From: Tridacna crocea
Lineage: Eukaryota > Mollusca > Bivalvia > Cardiida > Cardiidae
DNA length: 64,000 bases
Direction of reading: 5' to 3'
Assembly: GCA_943736015.1 (NCBI GenBank)
Contig: OX031057.1
Coordinates: 55,257,001-55,321,000, forward strand
The notes under the pieces were generated by a model. It saw nothing but the letters and a program-made list of their open reading frames with translations. It was not told the origin of the DNA and did not search any database. Made by a program: the position numbers and the translations under genes. Of the stretch, positions 59,369 through 64,000 are shown one piece after another (the first letter of the stretch is position 1; each line of letters opens with the position of its first letter).

Positions 59369-61046
59369 AATGATTTGGTTACGATGACCATCTCACCCAT
59401 ACTTGACTGATACATGCTGCGCATAAAATCGTAAAATCAACTTTGACATTTTCGGAGGCAACTGATACCTGTTAAACAAATCAAAGAAAGGTAATCAAAA
59501 TTTTTCCCTGTTTTCTTACCAGGGTCATGAAAACATTGAACCAATTTTGACAACCATGCGAGTCAAAAGTCAATTTTATGTTTAATCGCTGCGCAAAAAT
59601 ATAAAATTCAGAAGCAACTGGTTGCTGTTGCGGAAACTTTTTCTGATAAAAAAATCTTGTTCTTGTTTGAAGAATTTAGAAGTAGGCCATAAAGATACAA
59701 TAAGATGTAAGAATAACTAAAAATCAGTTTTTTTCTTTGATAGGGTAGAAAACATTGTGGGAAAAGGAGAAAATGCTGGTAACCTGCATTTCTCCTTTCC
59801 TCAGATTATTTTCAAAAGCCTTCTCTTTCAGGGGTGTTAATAAAAGGCGTCATTTTGTGGTAAAAGGTTAATAAGAATAAACAGATTCCCCCCCTTTCCC
59901 ATCAGCCAATCAAATCTCTTCCCTCTCTGAAATTATCCAATCAGAGAAGCTTTAAGGAAATCAGAATGGGAACCAAGAGCCAAAATCAGAATGGGAACCA
60001 ACAGCCAATCAGATATTCAACAGCCAATCAGAGAGCTTCAAAATCGCTCCAAAATGGCGCCATAATTTATCGAAAAAAACAGTGAAAAAAAACGGCATAA
60101 AAGTGGATTTAAAGTCTTCTTTAAAGGCTGCTGTGCAGTCCTTGGCGAACTGCCAGGCATGCACCATCCACACATGCCAGATTTCACTGAAAATGGGCAA
60201 ACATTTAAGAAAATAGGGGCGCAGCAGACCTTGTTATGGTCTTTTCAAGCCCCTTGCAAGAATGCAAGAATTACTTCCCTTAGACCCTCGATGCAAGCCC
60301 CCCCCCAAGCACTTCACTGGATTCGCTTTTCTAACTCAGCCCACAATAAATGCTGCACATTGAAACTTTCAATAAGCCAAAGTGATCAATGTACAGTGTA
60401 AAAAAGCCCCAGAAATTAATGCAACAAATGGCTAAAAAAAGACTGAAAACTCTTTTTGTTGCTTCCTATTGCATATATCAAACAAAGGCAAATGAAGTGT
60501 AATTTTTCTAATCTCTTCAAACCGCAACAAGAAACCCAGTTACGTTGACTACAGTCTCATATATGCCAGTTACGCTCATGCGAAAACCCCAGAAAATAAT
60601 GTGACAAGTGGCTAAAAAAAGACTGAATGCTTCTTATTGCATAAATCAAACAAATGGAACAAAATTTTTAATGTATATTTTTTTCCTCCAATCTCTTTAT
60701 ACCATGAAGACAAGTCTATTTATGTTGACTACGGTCTCAAAGGTGCCGGTTACGTATCCGTGAAAACGCGAAAAATCGACTTACGGAACAGTTCATAGCA
60801 GATGACACCTGTTGCTTGATAGGTCAAATATAGGGAACTTAATTTCTTATATCTGTTTTTTACTTCTCTAGCCTTTTTTTACCGTGACAACAAACCCATT
60901 TAGGTTGTCTATTGTCTCGCAGGTGCCGGTTACGTACCCGCGAAAACATGAAAAATCGACTTACGGAACATTTTATAGCAGACGACAACTGTTGCTTAAA
61001 GTCAATTATAGGGATTTTTCTATTTTTTCTTTTTCATTTTCTCTCA
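59361..61046 (+). repeat. Array unit 35
   Basis: This is a standard unit of 1,686 bp. It has the CpG-lost GACAACCATGCG near 59548 and TTTTTCTGAT near 59638, both shared with unit 36, so the two are recent relatives. Confidence 0.95.
60159..60401 (+). other. Candidate small ORF (80 codons) downstream of the promoter-like block, unit 35; coding status doubtful
   Basis: This is one of the few frames in the array that begins with a true ATG. It starts about 60 bp after the TATA-like motif and encodes MHHPHMPDFTENGQTF and further polar residues, with no recognised domain, signal peptide or membrane segment. The first 49 residues recur in most units with few changes. After that the frame crosses poly-C tract 2, and slippage sends it to different ends (80 or 82 codons, 67-68 codons, or early stops). 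That pattern argues against selection on the full protein. A conserved N-terminal micropeptide cannot be excluded, but high array homogeneity alone would also keep the frame open. Confidence 0.2.
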
Positions 61047-62734
61047 CTAGGGCCAATGATTTGGTTACGATGACCATCTCACCCATACTTGACTGATACG
61101 TGCTGCGCATAAAATCGTAAAATCAACTTTGACATTTTCGGAGGCAACTGATACCTGTTAAACAAATCAAAGAAAGGTAATCAAAATTTTTCCCTGTTTT
61201 CTTACCAGGGTCATGAAAACATTGAACCAATTTTGACAACCATGCGAGTCAAAAGTCAATTTTATGTTTAATCGCTGCGCAAAAATATAAAATTCAGAAG
61301 CAACTGGTTGCTGTTGCGGAAACTTTTTCTGATAAAAAAATCTTGTTCTTGTTTGAAGAATTTAGAAGTAGGCCATAAAGATACAATAAGATGTAAGAAT
61401 AACTAAAAATCAGTTTTTTTCTTTGATAGGGTAGAAAACATTGTGGGAAAAGGAGAAAATGCTGGTAACCTGCATTTCTCCTTTCCTCAGATTATTTTCA
61501 AAAGCCTTCTCTTTCAGGGGTGTTAATAAAAGGCGTCATTGTTTGGTAAAAGGTTAATAAGAATAAACAGATTCCCCCCCCTTTCCCATCAGCCAATCAA
61601 ATCTCTTCCCTCTCTGAAATTATCCAATCAGAGAAGCTTTAAGGAAATCAGAATGGGAACCAAGAGCCAAAATCAGAATGGGAACCAACAGCCAATCAGA
61701 TATTCAACAGCCAATCAGAGAGCTTCAAAATCGCTCCAAAATGGCGCCATAATTTATCGAAAAAAAAACAGTGAAAAAAAACGGCATAAAAGTGGATTTA
61801 AAGTCTTCTTTAAAGGCAGCTGTGCAGTCCTTGGCGAACTGCCAGGCATGCACCATCCACACATGCCAGATTTCACTGAAAATGGGCAAACATTTAAGAA
61901 AATAGGGGCGCAGCAGACCTTGTTATGGTCTTTTCAAGCCCCTTGCAAGAATGCAAGAATTACTTCCCTTAGACCCTCGATGCAAGCCCCCCCCAAGCAC
62001 TTCACTGGATTCGCCTTTCTAACTCAGCCCACAATAAATGCTGCACATTGAAACTTTCAATAAGCCAAAGTGATCAATGTACAGTGTAAAAAAGCCCCAG
62101 AAATTAATGCAACAAATGGCTAAAAAAAGACTGAAAACTCTTTTTGTTGCTTCCTATTGCATATATCAAACAAAGGCAAATGAAGTGTAATTTTTCTAAT
62201 CTCTTCAAACCGCAACAAGAAACCCAGTTACGTTGACTACAGTCTCATATATGCCAGTTACGCTCATGCGAAAACCCCAGAAAATAATGTGACAAGTGGC
62301 TAAAAAAAGACTGAATGCTTCTTATTGCATAAATCAAACAAATGGAACAAAATTTTTAATGTATATTTTTTTCCTCCAATCTCTTTAAACCATGAAGACA
62401 AGTCTATTTATGTTGACTACGGTCTCAAAGGTGCCGGTTACGTATCCGTGAAAACGCGAAAAATCGACTTACGGAACAGTTCATAGCAGATGACACCTGT
62501 TGCTTAATAGGTCAAATATAGGGAACTTAATTTCTAATATCTGTTTTTTACTTCTCTAGCCTTTTTTTACCGTGACAAAAAACCCATTTAGGTTGTCTAT
62601 TGTCTCGCAGGTGCCGGTTACGTACCCGCGAAAACATGAAAAATCGACTTACGGAACATTTTATAGCAGATGACAACTGTTGCTTAAAGTCAATTATAAG
62701 GAATTTTCTATTTTTTCTTTTTCATTTTCTCTCA
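61047..62734 (+). repeat. Array unit 36
   Basis: This is a standard unit of 1,688 bp. It shares GACAACCATGCG and TTTTTCTGAT with unit 35, and AAAGGCAGCTGTGCAG near 61813 with unit 37. The relic MITE end reads CATTGTTTGG near 61537. Confidence 0.95.
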
Positions 62735-64000
62735 CTAGGGCCAATGATTTGGTTACGATGACCATCTCACCCATACTTGACTGATACGTGCTGCGCATAA
62801 AATCGTAAAATCAACTTTGACATTTTCGAAGGCAACTGATACCTGTTAAACAAATCAAAGAAAGGTAATCAAAATTTTTCCCTGTTTTCTTACCAGGGTC
62901 ATGAAAACATTGAACCAATTTTGACGACCGTGCGAGTCAAAAGTCAATTTTATGTTTAATCGCTGCGCAAAAATATAAAATTCAGAAGCAACTGGTTGCT
63001 GTTGCGGAAACTTTTTCTGATAAAAAAATCTTGTTCTTGTTTGAAGAATTTAGAAGTAGGCCATAAAGATACAATAAGATGTAAGAATAACTAAAAATCA
63101 GTTTTTTTCTTTGATAGGGTAGAAAACATTGTGGGAAAAGGAGAAAATGCTGGTAACCTGCATTTCTCCTTTCCTCAGATTATTTTCAAAAGCCTTCTCT
63201 TTCAGGGGTGTTAATAAAAGGCGTCATTGTGTGGTAAAAGGTTAATAAGAATAAACAGATTCCCCCCCTTTCCCATCAGCCAATCAAATCTCTTCCCTCT
63301 CTGAAATTATCCAATCAGAGAAGCTTTAAGGAAATCAGAATGGGAACCAAGAGCCAAAATCAGAATGGGAACCAACAGCCAATCAGATATTCAACAGCCA
63401 ATCAGAGAGCTTCAAAATCGCTCCAAAATGGCGCCATAATTTATCGAAAAAAACAGTGAAAAAAAACGGCATAAAAGTGGGATTTAAAGTCTTCTTTAAA
63501 GGCAGCTGTGCAGTCCTTGGCGAACTGCCAGGCATGCACCATCCACACATGCCAGATTTCACTGAAAATGGGCAAACATTTAAGAAAATAGGGGCGCAGC
63601 AGACCTTGTTATGGTCTTTTCAAGCCCCTTGCAAGAATGCAAGAATAACTTCCCTTAGACCCTCGATGCAAGCCCCCCCCCAAGCACTTCACTGGATTCG
63701 CTTTTCTAACTCAGCCCACAATAAATGCTGCACATTGAAACTTTCAATAAGCCAAAGTGATCAATGTACAGTGTAAAAAAGCCCCAGAAATTAATGCAAC
63801 AAATGGCTAAAAAAAGACTGAAAACTCTTTTTGTTGCTTCCTATTGCATATATCAAACAAAGGCAAATGAAGTGTAATTTTTCTAATCTCTTCAAACCGC
63901 AACAAGAAACCCAGTTACGTTGACTACAGTCTCATATATGCCAGTTACGCTCATGCGAAAACCCCAGAAAATAATGTGACAAGTGGCTAAAAAAAGACTG
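62735..64000 (+). repeat. Array unit 37 (partial, cut by window end)
   Basis: The first 1,266 bp of a further unit runs into the window edge within subrepeat Z. It has one extra G in TAAAAGTGGGATTT near 63471. Confidence 0.95.

Larger units (their letters stand above)
1..64000 (+). repeat. Macrosatellite-like tandem array, ~1,687 bp unit, 36 complete plus 1 partial copies
   Basis: The string CTAGGGCCAATGATTTGG recurs every 1,683-1,693 bp across the entire window. Exceptions are units 1 and 3 (about 0.9 kb insertion), unit 15 (225 bp insertion) and units 22 and 26 (about 29 bp deletion). All copies are head to tail. By eye, units differ by a handful of substitutions plus length changes in A and C homopolymers. 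No unique sequence is seen at either edge. No open frame is shared by all units at constant length with an ATG start, so the array is better read as satellite or macrosatellite DNA than as a tandem protein-gene cluster. A tandem non-coding RNA locus remains possible because each unit carries a promoter-like block. Confidence 0.97.

Noticed and set aside
1-64000. CRISPR array or bacterial/phage repeat system
   Set aside because: The repeats are 1.7 kb long and contiguous, without unique spacers; no cas or other bacterial genes are present, and the motifs are eukaryotic in type.

Overview
The whole 64 kb window is one uninterrupted eukaryotic tandem array: 36 complete head-to-tail copies and one cut-off copy of a unit of about 1,687 bp. 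Phased on the recurring CTAGGGCCAATGATTTGG, units start at 1, 2576, 4264, 6856, 8542 and so on to 62735. No non-repetitive flank is visible, so the array continues past both edges. I see no protein-coding gene with a recognisable product, no rRNA, tRNA or snRNA gene, no CRISPR array and no bacterial features. Almost all open frames above 60 codons recur once per unit. Many begin at GTG or TTG rather than ATG, and several change length when a poly-A or poly-C tract slips, so I do not call them genes.

Each unit has two halves (offsets from the unit start). About 960 bp (offset ~1049 to the end, then ~9-320 of the next unit) is a run of diverged 156-180 bp subrepeats, five full and one partial, so the array is hierarchical. 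The other half holds a degenerate relic of a TTAA-type miniature inverted-repeat transposon (MITE; ~385-508), a promoter-like block of four CCAAT boxes, a YY1-type AAAATGGCG and a TATA-like CATAAAAG (~547-746), and a short stretch with an ATG small ORF and an AATAAA signal (~802-992). I infer that each unit could carry a small RNA polymerase II transcription unit; the sequence alone does not prove this.

Three insertions break the period. Units 1 and 3 carry the same 0.88-0.90 kb non-autonomous DNA-transposon-like element, whose ends are inverted arrays of a ~17 bp C-rich repeat and whose flanks show an 8 bp target duplication. Unit 15 carries a fresh 221 bp piggyBac-like MITE in a duplicated TTAA. 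That MITE is related to the old relic present in every unit but lies in the opposite orientation.

Higher-order duplications overlie the array: a ~4.28 kb two-unit block (units 1-2 = 3-4), a 5,067 bp three-unit block (~14.1-23.6 kb), a nearly perfect 6,723 bp four-unit block (~34.2-47.9 kb) and an alternating ~3.37 kb dimer (units 28-31). These fit unequal crossing-over and gene conversion; the nearly perfect one could instead be an assembly artefact. NF-Y- and YY1-like sites, a piggyBac-type MITE, AT richness and CpG-transition variants suggest an animal genome with germline CpG methylation, but I cannot name the species.
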